Source: Homarus americanus
Lineage: Eukaryota; Arthropoda; Malacostraca; Decapoda; Nephropidae
Assembly (NCBI RefSeq): GCF_018991925.1
Contig: NW_024751680.1
Location: forward strand, 307,501 to 371,500
Direction: 5' to 3'
Length of the DNA: 64,000 nt
Positions 31,326 to 42,150 of this stretch are shown piece by piece (the stretch's first letter is position 1; each line of letters starts with the position of its first letter). Below the pieces are notes generated by a model. It was not told where the DNA came from and did no database searches. It saw nothing but the letters and a program-made list of their open reading frames with translations. Position numbers and translations under genes: made by a program.

Positions 31326-31475
31326 GTGGGGAGGTGGAGGTGGATGTGGTCAGGATGATGGGAGCGAGGTGGATGTGGGGTGAGGGTGGATGGGGGTCAG
31401 GGTGGATGTGGGGGTGAGGGTGGATGGGGTCAGGGGTGGATGTGGAGTGAGGGTGGATGTAAGGGGTTCAGGGGG
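31326..31475. repeat. GGTGGATG minisatellite
   Basis: GTGAGGGTGGATGTGGGG and GTCAGGGTGGATG words alternate with a period of about 18 to 20 bp. Confidence 0.85.
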
Positions 31476-31504
31476 GTGTTTGGTTTCAAGGGTGGGGGGT
31501 GTGG

Positions 31505-31780
31505 AGTTTGGATTAGGTTAAGCTAGTTAAGGTTAGTTAATAGGTTAGATTAGGTTAGTTTAGATTAGGTTAGGTGTGCGTAAGACTTATTTGCGTCAAG
31601 TTAGGTTACATTGCGTTAGTTTAGGTTAGGTTGGTTAAACTAGACTGAGTTAGGTTAGGTTAGGTTAAACTAGACTGAGTTAGGTTTAGGTTAGGTTAGG
31701 TTAGGTTGGGTTAGGTTAGGTTAAACTAGACTGAGTTGGTTAGGTTAGGTTAGGTTAAACTAGACTGAGTTAGGTTTAGA
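31505..31780. repeat. TTAGG-type repeat with AAACTAGACTGAG insert
   Basis: Telomere-like GGTTA pentamers. From 31,635 they form a ~35-45 bp tandem unit: a run of GGTTAGGTTAGGTT plus AAACTAGACTGAGTT, four copies. Confidence 0.92.
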
Positions 31781-32000
31781 TAGCGAGATCATCATTTAAT
31801 ACAAACATTTAATAGAAAGACCAAGTTTAAAAAAAAATAACACAGAGCAAGAGACTGTGAGGCAGCGGAGTGGACTGTTCCTTCCCTTTAGTCCCCATCC
31901 GCCAATGAGGTAATTATTGGCCAGGTTATTAGCTAGGTGTGGTAATTAGCAGGTGGACCGTGACCCCTGGCCTATGAGGAGAGTCTGTTGTATGCGTTTT
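31781..32000. other. Single-copy stretch
   Basis: Unique sequence; no gene or RNA signal supported. Confidence 0.5.
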
Positions 32001-32007
32001 GTTTTCG

Positions 32008-32220
32008 TGTTCAGAGGGGTGAGGGAGGGTTGGGTGAGGAGAGGTTGGGTGAGGTGAGGGGAGAGGTTGGTGGTAGGAGAAGTTGTGGGGAGATGTGTTG
32101 AGGGTTCAAAATGTGGGGAGTTGGGGTGGGGAGGTGTGTTTAGAGGTTCAAGGGAGGAGTTTGGGGAGATGGGTGGAGTAAGTTGAGGTTTCAGTACTGC
32201 TGGGAGAGAATATGGGGAGG
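32008..32220. repeat. G-rich repeat with GGTTGGGTGAGG
   Basis: GAGGTTGGGTGAGG words at 32,020-32,080, then GGGGAGTTGGGGTGGGGAGG and related G-rich words. No strict period. Confidence 0.75.
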
Positions 32221-32261
32221 TGGAATGGGTGGGGGTGATGTATGTTGGGGTGGGTTTTCTC

Positions 32262-32960
32262 CCCACCTCTTCCTTCTTCTCTCCCCTCTCTCTCCCCTCT
32301 CTCTCCCTCTCCTATTCTCTCTCTATTCGTGTCTTCTCCTGTTTCCCTTCTCCCTCCTTTCTTCCCTCCCTCTTCCTCCCCCCTTTTTCCCCCCTTTTGT
32401 TTTCTTTCCCTATTCCATCCTTTCTTATTCGCCGTCTCTTCGCTCCTCTCTTTCTGTCACTCTAAACTCCTCTCCTTTCCCTCCCTTCCTGTCTTTCTTC
32501 CCCTCTTTTGTTCCTCCCCGTTCCAAACCATTCCATCAACCCTTCCCCTCCATTTCTTCCTCCTCCTCCTCCGCCCTTTCAACAAAATTGTCCCACAGTC
32601 TTGCCAGAAAGTTGTTAAGTTAACTCCCCTACTTTTCTCTCTCCTCTGTCACCCTCCTCCTCCTCCTCCCTCTCCTGCTTCCTTCCCTCTCCCCCTCCTC
32701 TCTCTCCTCTTTCCTTCTTCTTCCCCCTCCCAGAGTATAGAGTTAGAGCCTTAAAGCCCCGCCGACCACCAACATGTAAACAGCCCCTCCCCCTCTCCTT
32801 TTTCCCCGTCTCCCTTTCCCCTTTCCCTTTCTCCTTCTACCTTTCTCTCTTTTTCTTTTCGTATCCCTCTCTTCTTCCTCCTCTCTCTTTTTCCCCTCTC
32901 TTCCCTCCTCTCTTTTCCTCCCTTCCATTACCTCACTGCTTCCTCTTACGCTTCCCTTAC
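32262..32960. repeat. Polypyrimidine domain, ~0.7 kb
   Basis: C/T-rich (CTCTC, TTCCC, (CTC)n) with short mixed segments at 32,585-32,625 and 32,730-32,785. Ser/Pro/Leu frames of 81 to 170 codons are artefacts. Confidence 0.85.
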
Positions 32961-33008
32961 CTCCTCCTCCTCCTCTCCAACGTTATATGTGACCGAGGCT
33001 CGTGTAGT

Positions 33009-33037
33009 CTCTCTCTCTCTCTCTCTGTCTCTCTTTC
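33009..33037. repeat. (CT)n microsatellite
   Basis: CT run with one GTCT interruption. Confidence 0.93.
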
Positions 33038-33174
33038 GTTTTATTATTGTCTTGACGAATTTGTTTACAAGGCCAACGGGGCAGGCCGGGGGCTGGGAGG
33101 TGATATGAAGGTTTTTCTTTTCAATGTTTTTGTTTTGATATCATATTTGTGTATTTTTAAGGAAGAAATTTGGG

Positions 33175-33640
33175 AGAGGAAGGAAGGTATGAGAGAGGGA
33201 GGGGGGATAGTAGTATGAGAGGGAGAGGGGAGAGAGGGAGGAGAGGGGATGTACAATTCGGTTTGAGAGGTAGATGATAGATTTATTTCAAGGATTTGTC
33301 AAAGGCGTAGAGATTAGAATTGGAAGGAAGATCTGGTATAGGTCAAGATTTAAGTGAACGACGGTAAGGATTGGAAGGAAATGAAACAGGGATTGGAGGG
33401 GACAGAGATAAAGATTGGAGGAAAAGATGCAATGATTGGACGGGTGATTTAGTGGTAGAACAGAGACCGGGGAAAAGATTAGAGGAACAAAAGCAAGAAT
33501 TATTATGGAACAGAGGAGAAGATTGGAAGGAACAGGCTAAGATCAGGGTGAACAGAGGCATGATTTAGATGGGGTAGAGAGGCAAGGATTGGGGAAAGAT
33601 TAGAGGATTAGAGGGGAAAATACTCGTGAAGGGGAGATAC
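33175..33640. repeat. Purine-rich diverged repeat with AGATTGGAGGAA
   Basis: GA-rich at 33,175-33,250. From 33,310 AGGATTGGAAGGAA, AAGATTGGAGGAA and AAGATTAGAGGAA words recur about every 20 to 40 bases, diverged from one another. Confidence 0.7.
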
Positions 33641-33663
33641 TGGGCTGAGGGGAAGGCGTTGAT

Positions 33664-33885
33664 CCCCGCTACACGTTTGGACACGTTCACTACATGTTTG
33701 TAAACAGTAACCACGTGGACCTCCGACACGTTTGAACACGTTCACTGGCAAAACACGTGGACCTCCGACATGTTTGGACACGTTCACTGGCATGTTTGTA
33801 AACAGTAGACACGTGGACCTCAGACACGTTTGAACACGTTCCTTGGCATGTTTGTAAACAGTAAACTACGTGGACCTCAACACCA
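33664..33885. repeat. 56-bp satellite with CACGTGGACCTC, four copies
   Basis: CACGTGGACCTC at 33,712, 33,754 and 33,810, with TACGTGGACCTC at 33,867; spacing 42, 56 and 57, so one copy has a 14-base deletion. Other shared words are ACACGTTTGRACACGTTCAC and CATGTTTGTAAACAGTA. Three copies have a perfect CACGTG E-box. Confidence 0.93.
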
Positions 33886-34034
33886 CGCATCAGGGATTCC
33901 AACTTAAGTAACTGTTTACCTGAACAAAGAAAAGGAAGGATTGAGTAGTGGTGGTGAAGGAGGAAGGGAAGACAGTTACCAAGAAGGAAGAGGAGGAGGA
34001 TAAGAATACGCTAACAGGGATGAAGAAGGTCGAC

Positions 34035-34180
34035 TAACGGAGGAGGAAGAGAAAACTATACTAAAGGCGGAGGAGGAGGGAAGATAGTAATGGATAGGAG
34101 GAGGAAGAGATTATAATAAAGGAGAATGAGAGGAAGACAATAACAATAAAGGAGGAGGAGGAAGGATAAGTGAGATGAGA
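34035..34180. repeat. GGA-rich purine tract
   Basis: GGAGGAGGAAGA words separated by AATAATAAA segments. Confidence 0.75.
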
Positions 34181-34225
34181 AATGAGCCTTATAAACCCTG
34201 GAGGCGAGTCTTCCTTAATGAATAT

Positions 34226-34231
34226 TTTTAT

Positions 34232-34273
<42 letters not shown>
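34226..34273. repeat. (TAG)n microsatellite
   Basis: Pure TAG/AGT run of about 47 bases. Confidence 0.97.
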
Positions 34274-34309
34274 GTTAGTCCTATTCACAGTACCTTGATG
34301 AGGGGCGGA

Positions 34310-34690
34310 TGGGGAGGTGGAGGGGTGGGATGGGGTGAGTGGGGTTGATGGGAGAGATGGAGTGGGATGGGTGAGGTTAGGGAGAGAGACAGACTGGAGG
34401 AGGTAGATGATGGGAGAGGGAGAGGCGGAGATGAGGATGAAGGAATAAATAGACAAAGGGCAGTAAATAGGAGAAGGAAAAGGATGACAGGAGAGGGGTT
34501 GAGGAGTGAGTGGGAAGAGGAGTGAAGAGAGGGGGTTGGGAGGGAGTGAGTGGGGAAGGAGGGAGTGAAGAGAGGAAGAAGGGGAGTGAGTGGGGGGGAG
34601 GGAGTGAGTGAAGAGGGGTTGGGAGGGAGTGGGGAGTGAAGAGAGGGGGTTGAGGAGTGGGAGTGGGAAGGAGGAAGAAGAGAGAACGAC
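34310..34690. repeat. Purine-rich minisatellite with GGGAGTGAG
   Basis: GGTTGGGAGGGAGTGAGTGG and GAAGAGAGGGGGTTG words recur from 34,495 to 34,675; the earlier part is GA-rich with GGGTGGGATGGGGTGAG. Reverse-strand Ser/Pro/Leu frames of 107 to 221 codons are artefacts. Confidence 0.85.
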
Positions 34691-34711
34691 ACAAACACAC
34701 TTATACAAGCA

Positions 34712-34960
34712 GCAGGGACTACACAAACACGCTAGGGACTACACAAAAACAGGGGCCACACAAAACATGATAAGGAACCACACAAACACTAGGGACCACA
34801 AACACTAGATCACACTAGGAAGGCTACAGTAAGGGACTACATAAATACTAGGGGCTACACAAACACTAGGGGACTACAAAACGCACTAGGAGGCTACACT
34901 AAGGGACTACACAAACACACTAGGGGCTACACAAACACACTAGGGCTACAATAAAACGCA
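34712..34960. repeat. ~20-bp minisatellite with GGGACTACACAAACAC
   Basis: About 12 copies of CTAGGGACTACACAAACACA with small indels. Confidence 0.92.
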
Positions 34961-35011
34961 CGTCACTCCCTTAAGAGTTACGGCCCATTGTTAACGATGT
35001 ATAAGGCGCCT

Positions 35012-35014
35012 CCT

Positions 35015-35055
<41 letters not shown>

Positions 35056-35080
35056 CACACAACACACACACACACACACC
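35012..35080. repeat. (CA)n microsatellite
   Basis: CA run with two ACAAC interruptions. Confidence 0.96.
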
Positions 35081-35124
35081 AAACCATACCCAGGGGTGAG
35101 TCGGAAGGGTGACGGGGGCAATCT

Positions 35125-35368
35125 GTGTGTATGTCAGTCTGTCTGTGTATGTATGTATGTCTGTGTGGCTGTTTATCTGTATGTGGAAGTATGTCTGCTG
35201 TATATTTCTATCTGTCTGTGTCTGCTGTATATTTCTATCTGTCTGTGTATTTGTCTGTCAGTTTATTTTTATCAATATTTATTATCTATTCTTTTATCTC
35301 TTATCCACTACATCTGTTTTCGTACCTGTCCATGTATCTATCTGTCTATCAATCTGTCTATCTGTCTC

Positions 35369-35407
<39 letters not shown>

Positions 35408-35445
35408 TTCTTTCTACTCATTATCTTTGTGTTCGTCTTTCTGTC
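35125..35445. repeat. TCTG/TATC-rich stretch with (TGTC)n core
   Basis: CTGTCTGTCTG words throughout, pure (TCTG)n at about 35,368-35,402. TATATTTCTATCTGTCTGTG is duplicated near 35,199 and 35,228. Confidence 0.9.
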
Positions 35446-35461
35446 TTATGTGTAATGTCTA

Positions 35462-35533
35462 TACACACACACACACACACACACACACCATAGACGGGTA
35501 AGAGACTGTAAGAAGACAGGTGAAGGTGAACAG

Positions 35534-35582
<49 letters not shown>
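35462..35582. repeat. (CA)n then (GT)n, an inverted dinucleotide pair
   Basis: (CA)n at about 35,463-35,487 and (GT)n at about 35,538-35,582 with 50 bases between. The two runs are complementary and can form a stem. Confidence 0.96.
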
Positions 35583-35586
<4 letters not shown>

Positions 35587-35659
35587 GAGTGATATCGTCA
35601 GAGAAGGAAGTGAAGGAGGATGAAGGAGAGAACAGGTGGTGGTAAGGAGGAGGATAGTT

Positions 35660-35880
35660 GTTGGTGACGATTGTGGTAGTACTTTGACTGTGGTGGTGGT
35701 GGTAATAGTGGTGGTTATGGTGGTTAGTAGTAGTAGTGATGATGGTGGTGGTAATGGTCATAGTGGTGGTAGTGGCAATGGTGGTTAGTAGTAGTGATGA
35801 TGGTGGTGGTAATGGTCATAGTGGTGGTAGTGGCAATGGTGGTTAGTAGTTGTGGTGGTGGTAGTGGTGATGATGGTTGT
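35660..35880. repeat. GGT-rich ~60-bp repeat
   Basis: GGTGGTGGTAATGGTCATAG then TGGTGGTAGTGGCAATGG then TTAGTAGTAGTGATGATG, two full copies at about 35,725-35,845 with partial copies on both sides. Confidence 0.9.
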
Positions 35881-35904
35881 GTTCTAGGTGTGGTATAGCC
35901 GATA

Positions 35905-36110
35905 AAATGCTGCGAATCGGGGAATATACACCCAGTCTTAATCGGTATATCGGGAATATATACATGCGGTAGAATGCGGTATACATGTACGTATACTGAG
36001 AGAGAGGTGACGATACCGGGAACGCATACGCACTGGGGATCGGCGTATCGGGAAATGGAACCACATTCCATATAAGCTTCGACTATTAATCGGGAATCCA
36101 CAATCCGTTG
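35905..36110. repeat. Diverged repeat with ATCGGGAATATA
   Basis: AATCGGGGAATATACAC near 35,916, TATCGGGAATATATAC near 35,948, ATACCGGGAACGCATACGC near 36,014, TATCGGGAAATGG near 36,046 and AATCGGGAATCCAC near 36,088. Spacing is 32 to 66 bases. Confidence 0.55.
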
Positions 36111-36149
36111 TTATGTCCGCGTAAAATCCTTCATTTGGCCCACAATTAC

Positions 36150-36620
36150 GCAATGCTGGGTGCGTTAGTGGTGATGTGGTGGTGATGTGGTGGTACGTTA
36201 GTGGGATGGCAGTGCGTTAGTGGTGATGGTGGTGCGTTAGTGGTGGTGAGTTAGTGGTGGTGAGTTAGTGGTAGTGCGTTAGTGGTGATGGTAGTGCGTT
36301 AGTGGTGATGTGGTGGTACGTTAGTGGTGATGGTAGTGCGTTAGTGGTGGTGATGTGGTGGTGGTTAGTGGTGATGTTGTGGTGATGGTGCGTTGGTGGT
36401 GGTGGTGTGTGGTGGTGCGTTGGTGGTATGGTGCGTTATTGGTGATGGTAGTGCGTTATGGTGTTGTTGGTAGTGCGTTGTGGTGGTGGTGGTGCGTTAG
36501 TGGTGTGTTAGTGGTGATAGTGCGTTAGGTGATGGTGTGTAGTGGTGGTGTTGGTGATGTGCGTTAGTGGTGTGTGCGGTAGTGTTAGTGTGTGGTGCGT
36601 TATGGTGTTACTGGTATGTC
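36150..36620. repeat. GGTGATGGTAGTGCGTTA minisatellite
   Basis: About 25 imperfect copies of GTGCGTTAGTGGTGATGGT, unit 15 to 21 bp, ending in a GTGTGCGGTAGTG patch. Confidence 0.92.
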
Positions 36621-36621
36621 C

Positions 36622-36714
36622 TCCTCCTTCCTCTTCCTCTCTCCTCCTCCCTCCTCTCCCCCCTCCTCCCCTCCCCCCCTTCCTGCCTCACCTCACTTCA
36701 CCCTTTCTCCCCAG
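36622..36714 (+). promoter_or_regulatory. Polypyrimidine tract ending in a splice-acceptor-like CCCCAG
   Basis: About 90 C/T-rich bases end in TTTCTCCCCAG (AG at 36,713-36,714), a near-ideal 3' splice site. The following sequence reads CRHRYTLKVATHHRH and ends at TAG about 72 bases on. No product is recognised and such tracts are common in this window. Confidence 0.2.
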
Positions 36715-36784
36715 GTGTCGCCATAGGTACACCCTAAAGGTCGCTACCCATCACCGTCATCCCCACTGTGGGCCGGGAAATATA

Positions 36785-39007
36785 TAGGAGATGGGGGGAG
36801 GGGTGGTGACGGGTGACGAATGGGTAGTGTTCGGAATATGGACATGGGTAGGGGAGGGGAGAGGTGGAAGAGGGGTGGATGAGGGGAGAGGGAGGACAGG
36901 AGGTATGGGTGTTAAGGTAAGATTAATGGGTAATGGTGATTTTTTATTGAGGTAAGGAGGAGGAGGAGGAGGAGGCAGGTGAGGGGAAATTGAACGGAGA
37001 GGGGAAATAGGGTAAAGGGATAGAGTAGGAAATTGGATGATGGAGGGGAATGGGGTAAGGAGATAAATAGTGTAGAGATAGGAAGAGGAAAATGGATAAA
37101 GAAGAAAATAGGTAAAGGAAAGATAAATAAATTGGATCAAATAAAAGAGGGGAAGATAAATTAAAGGTAAAATAGGTAAGGGAGAATATAATTGGGCGAC
37201 GGGACTGGGAATAAGACAGACAGGTAAGATTAATAAGGTAATAGGCAGGTAATTAGCCGTAAGAGTAAATGGGGCGAGAGAAGAGAATAGGTAATTAGGA
37301 GAGGTAATAAATAGGGGGAGGGGAAAGGAGACAGGTGAATGAAAGGGGGAGGAAGAGATGAGAGAAGTTAATTGGGTGAAGGAATGAATGGTGATAGATA
37401 AGAGGAAATGAAGATGGTGATAACGAAGATGAGGGGAGAGGGGGAAGGAATGGGTGATGAAGGGAGAGAGGGGGAAGGAATGGGTGATTAGGGGAGAGGG
37501 GAAATGAATGATGAATGGCTGGGGGAGAGAAGGAGAAAGAAGAGAGAGAGAGAGATAACAACGAAAGGGAATAGACAGACAAGAAGAGATAACGAAAATA
37601 ATTAACGAAAGTCAGAAATGCAGGAAGAAGGGATAAAGTAAGAAGAGGAACGAATGATAAGAGGGAGAAAGTCCAATAAAAAGAAGAGAATGAGAAAAAC
37701 AAAGAGACGAGGAATTAGGTAATACGAATGAGGGAAACGAGAATAGAATTAAGAGGAGAGAAAAGACTTAGAGAAGAAATAAAACCCCAATAATAAGAGA
37801 TCAAGAATGAATGATAAGAAAAAACTCTAATAAACGAGAGAATAAAGGAAAACAGATAAAGAAGGGAGATGGAGAAATAAATGATAAAACGAAAGAAGTA
37901 ATTGAGGTTAATGATGAATGAATGAATAAATGAAACACGCTAATAAATGAAGGAGAAAACAAGAGATGAATGAAGGAATGAATGAAACAAAATGCAAAAT
38001 AAAAAAATGAAATAAAGAAGAAAATGGAGGGGGAAAAAAGAGAATAAAAATGATGAGAAAAAACAAGTAATAAAAGCGAGAAAAAACAAAAACAACAATA
38101 ATAAATAAGGAATAAGAAAAACGAATAAAGGAGAAACCGAAAATAATAATAAAAAGATAATAAACAAAACTAATGAAAAGGAAACAAACAAACAATAATA
38201 AAAAAGGGAAGAAGAAAAACGAATACATTGGAAATAATAAAATAAAAAAAACACAATTAGAAATACAGAGAAATATGTCTCAGGCAATGGGGAGGGAATC
38301 TGGGGTATGTTAAGGAAATGGGTGGTGGATGGCCGGGGAGGGGAAATTAGAGAGCATGTCCAGGAAATGGGTTGTGAGGGGAAGGGTGGTTGGGGGGCAG
38401 GAGAGTAATGTATATGTCTGAAAGGGGAAACGCTTGGGTGTGGGGGGAGGAGAGGAAGAGAGGGAAATTGTGTGGGAGAAAGAGAGGAGGGAGATGGGGA
38501 ATGGGAGGGTTATTCTCAGGTAGGAAATGGGAGGAAGAGGGAAATGGTGAGAAATGATGACCTGATAAAATGGGGAAATGAGGTAGTAACAGACAAGAAT
38601 GTGTATGGGGAGGAAATTGGGACAGAAATGGGGAGGAGGGGAGTAGGGTGGAGGGAATAATGGGGAAGCTATTTGAAACCCACCTGTGTATAGTAGTGGG
38701 GGGGAGAGGAAGGAAATGTAAAGGAAACACCAAGTAAAAGGTCGTGGGTGGGGGGAAGGGTAAAGGGGAGGGGGATGGAGGGGGAGGAAAAGGGGGGAGG
38801 ATGGAGGTGAGGGGAGGAAATGGATGGGAAATTGATAAGGTGTGTGTGTGTGTGTGTTGTGGGAGAGTCAACGAGGGACCTTGAATGGGATGGGTTGTGG
38901 ATGGGACAGTTGGTTGACGTCAATGGAAGGGAAGTGAGGAATAAAGAGAATGAATAGAGAGAGAGAGAGAGAGGGGGGGGGAGGGAGAGAGGCAGGGTGA
39001 AATGGGA

Positions 39008-39010
<3 letters not shown>
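36785..39010. repeat. Purine-rich domain, A/G on the + strand
   Basis: More than 2 kb dominated by A and G on the + strand. GGA-rich at 36,800-37,000 and 38,280-38,830; A-rich (AAATAAAG, GAATAAATG) at 37,000-38,270. (GGA)n at 36,956-36,974; short (GT)n at 38,841-38,857; (GA)n at 38,957-38,973. Reverse-strand Phe/Ser/Leu/Pro frames are artefacts. No gene seen. Confidence 0.8.

Positions 39011-39053
<43 letters not shown>
39011..39053. repeat. (GA)n microsatellite
   Basis: Pure GA run of about 42 bases. Confidence 0.97.
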
Positions 39054-39056
<3 letters not shown>

Positions 39057-39079
39057 CCCTCTCAAGGTAAATCGGTCAA

Positions 39080-39400
39080 TAAACGTTTTGGGAAATAAGA
39101 GGCTGAGGATTGAAACGTTTTGGGAGAATTTGGGGAAATATGCCCGAATAAATGAAAAGGCGCTGGAAATTAAACGTTTGGGAAATATTATTCTGCGGAA
39201 ATTAAGTGTCTTAAGAAGAGAAATAAACGTCTGGGAAATTGACAGAAACGTTTGGGAAATAGAACCAGATATAAACGTTTAGGAAATAAAGATAAAATTA
39301 AATAAATAAAAACCAGAATTCACGCTCAGGAAATAAATCCAGAGATAAACGTTTGGGAAATAAAGGGAAACTAAACGTTAGGGAAATAGGACACTGCAGT
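39080..39400. repeat. Diverged repeat with AAACGTTTGGGAAAT
   Basis: AAACGTTTTGGGA, AAACGTTTGGGAAATA, AAACGTCTGGGAAATT and AAACGTTTAGGAAATAAA words recur about every 20 to 60 bases, around nine copies. It shares TAAACGTTT with the array at 12.1-12.7 kb, which may be a distant relative. Confidence 0.75.
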
Positions 39401-39439
39401 AAAGGACAGGAATAATGGACAGAGGGCGAAATCTGACAA

Positions 39440-40480
39440 TGGGGTGTAGGAGGAGGAGGAGAAGAGGAAGGTGTATGGGGAGGAGAGGAGGGAGTGTGTA
39501 GAGGAGGAGGAGGGAGGTGGGGAGAGAGGAGGGAGGGAGAGAAGAGGAAGGTGTGGGGGAGAAGAGGAAGGTGTGTATGGGGAGGAGAAGAGGAAGGTGT
39601 GTATGGGGAGAAGAGGAAGGTGTATGGGGGAGAAGAGGAGGAGGTGTGTATGGGGGGAGGAGAAGAGGAAGGTGTGTATGGGGGAGAAGAGGTGTGTAGA
39701 GGAGAAGAGGAAGGTGTGTATGGGGAGAAGAGGAAGGTGTGTATGGGGGAGAAGAGGAGGGAGGTGTGTATGGGGAGGAGAAGAGGAAGGTGTATGGGAG
39801 AAGAGAGGAGGAGAGGAGGAGAAGAGGAAGGTGTGTGGGAGGAGAAGGAGAAGGGGTGTGGGGGGGAGAAGAGGAGGGAGGTGTGTATGGGGGGGAGGAG
39901 AAAAGGAAGATGTAAGTGGGGAGGGGGAGAGGAGGTGTGTAGGGGGGAGGAGAAGAGGAAGATGTGTATGGGGGGAGAAGAGGAGGGAGTGTGTGGGGGG
40001 AGGAGAAGAGGAAGGTGTGTAGTGGGGGAGAAGAGGAAGGAGGTGTGTAGTGGGGGGGAGGAGGAGGGAGGTGTGTATGGGGGAGAAGAGGAGGGAGGTG
40101 TAGTGGGGGAGGAGAAGAGAAGATGTATGGGGGAGAAGAGAGGGAGGTGTGTGGGGAGGAGAAGAGAAGATGTGTAGTGGGGAGAAGAGGAGGTGTGTAT
40201 GGGGGGGAGAGAGAGGAAGAGGTATGGGGAGAAGAGGAGGGAGGTGTGTATGGGGAGGAGAAGAGAAGATGTATGGGGAGAAGAGGGAGGGGAGGTGGGG
40301 GGAGGAGAGGGAGGGAGGTGTGTATGGGGGGAGAAGAGGAAGGAGGTGTGTATGGGGAGGAGAAGAGGAAGGTGTGTATGGGGGGAGAAGAGGAGGAGGA
40401 GAGTGGGGGAGAGAAGAGAAGGTGGTAGTGGGGAGAAGAGAGGGAGGTGGGGGGGGAGAGGAGGTAGAGGGGGGAAAGAG
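39440..40480. repeat. 24-bp purine minisatellite, about 40 copies
   Basis: Unit with GGAGAAGAGGAAGGTGTGTA followed by TGGG; variants AGGAGGGAGG and TAGTGGGG. Almost no C on the + strand. The reverse strand is open for 474 codons (SSPPYTPSSSPP and LLFSP words) and all + frames are also open for 60 to 227 codons. These are repeat artefacts. Confidence 0.97.
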
Positions 40481-40619
40481 GAAAGTTTTATATAATGAAT
40501 GGATATGGCGGGGGAGGGAGTAGGGTAATGAATGGAAAGGGAGATGAGGTGGGTGGGGGGTGGAAAGAATGTATGGAAGGGGTGAAAGAGGAGGAGGAAT
40601 GGAAGGGAAGGAAACGAAT

Positions 40620-40620
<1 letters not shown>

Positions 40621-40695
<75 letters not shown>

Positions 40696-40703
40696 AGAGA
40701 GAC
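40621..40703. repeat. (GA)n microsatellite
   Basis: GA run of about 82 bases with one AAGA interruption near 40,690. Confidence 0.98.
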
Positions 40704-40844
40704 AGACATAAGAGACTGCCAAGTAATGGTAGTAAAATTGTTTTTGTGAAGGGGATGAGATGGAGGGGAAGGAAGGAAGGATGGAGATAATAGATAGGGA
40801 GAGAGGGAGAATAAGGGAATGAAGGGAGATGGAGAGATGAATAG

Positions 40845-41095
40845 GGTGAAAGTGGGGGAGGGTAGGGAAGGGAGGGAATGGGGAAGGGGAGGGAGTGGGG
40901 AGGGAATGGGGATGGGGAGGGAGGAGGGAATGGGATGAAGGAGTGGGGAGGGAATGGGGATGGGGGGGAGGGGAGGGAATGGGGGATGGAAGGGAATCAG
41001 TGACGGTGAGAAGGAGAGCGAGGGTAGATTATGAGGCTCAAAGGAATATAGGGGAGGGAGGTAGATGAGGGGAGGGGAGGGGGTAAGGAGGCATT
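40845..41095. repeat. GGGAATGGGGA minisatellite and purine tract
   Basis: GGGAGGGAATGGGGATGGGG words at 40,855-40,990, then mixed purine-rich DNA. It ends the purine-biased domain. Confidence 0.88.
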
Positions 41096-41242
41096 GAAGG
41101 ACGTCAGGAGGGCGGTAGACTCCTGAAGGACCTCACGTCAGGACACATTAGCTCAGCAGGGGTCGTGTGCCCTCTCTCCCTCTCTCAGTGGACACGCACG
41201 ATGCCGCTGGGGTGGGGGGGAGGGGTTTAATGTGCAGGTCCT

Positions 41243-41243
<1 letters not shown>

Positions 41244-41322
<79 letters not shown>
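41244..41322. repeat. (GT)n microsatellite
   Basis: Pure GT run of about 79 bases. Confidence 0.98.
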
Positions 41323-41324
<2 letters not shown>

Positions 41325-41728
41325 CAACTTGTTATTGTTTGTGGTGATTTTGGTTTGTTTGTTATTGTGGTTATTATTATTGATTTTATATGATATAGTG
41401 AGTAGAAGTAAATTAGTAGTAGTAATCAGTATAGTAGTCATTGTAGTCGTAATGGTAGTGGTGCAATGGCAGTAAAGTATAGTATTAGTAGGTGAATGAA
41501 CGAGGCTGTCTCATACTACCCTACTTAATCCACTACTAATCCTGGCAGAGATGGATTTAGCCACAAGCGAGGATTAGAGAGACTAGGATGGGTTCAGGAT
41601 GGGTAGAGTGAGGATGGACTAGAGAAAGGGAGAGAGGGATTGTGTCCACGTGAAGTCAAGGTCAGACAGGACCTTGTGTAAAAAAGGGTGGGGAGAGAGG
41701 GTCAGAGGTCGTGTAGGGAATTTTGTTC
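41323..41728. other. Single-copy stretch
   Basis: Unique, T/G-rich then mixed; TAGTAGTAGTAATCAGTATAG-like words at 41,400-41,460. No gene seen. Confidence 0.45.
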
Positions 41729-41868
41729 CTTCCACCCTCCTGACTTTCCTTCCCTCCTTCCCCCAGTCTCTCTTACTCCCTCCCCAGTCTCTTACTCCCC
41801 TTCAGTCTCTTACTCCTCTCTGCCCCTCCCCTTCGCCCTCCGCCTTCTTCCTTCACCTACCCCCACCC
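41729..41868. repeat. Polypyrimidine tract with CAGTCTCTTACTCC
   Basis: C/T-rich with three CAGTCTCTTACTCC-like copies at 41,764-41,818. Confidence 0.8.
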
Positions 41869-41999
41869 GTACTAGGCCATTCCACTGCCTAGAACAAAGA
41901 TCACCATTTGTTATTTGTGTTCATAAATATTAGTATTGATAAAGGTTTGAAGACATCACATGAAGATTAGAGATCCCTGCTTATTCCACGTGATTAAAC

Positions 42000-42150
42000 G
42001 CTAACCTAACCTAAATTAACCTAACCTAAACTAACGCTAACCTAACCTAAACCAACGCTAACCCAACTTAAACCAATCCAAACTAACGCAACTCAACCCA
42101 AACTAACGCTAACTCAACTAAATACGCACCTAACCTAACCTAATCCATCC
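42000..42150. repeat. CCTAA-type repeat with ACTAACGCTAACC
   Basis: CCTAACCTAAACTAACGCTAA and diverged forms (CCCAACTTAAACC, AACTCAACCC) with a period near 30 bp. Telomere-like words are built into a longer unit. Confidence 0.88.

Noticed and set aside
39298..40722. 474-codon Ser/Pro-rich reverse frame
   Set aside because: It is translation of the 24-bp purine minisatellite plus the (GA)n run; + frames are open too.
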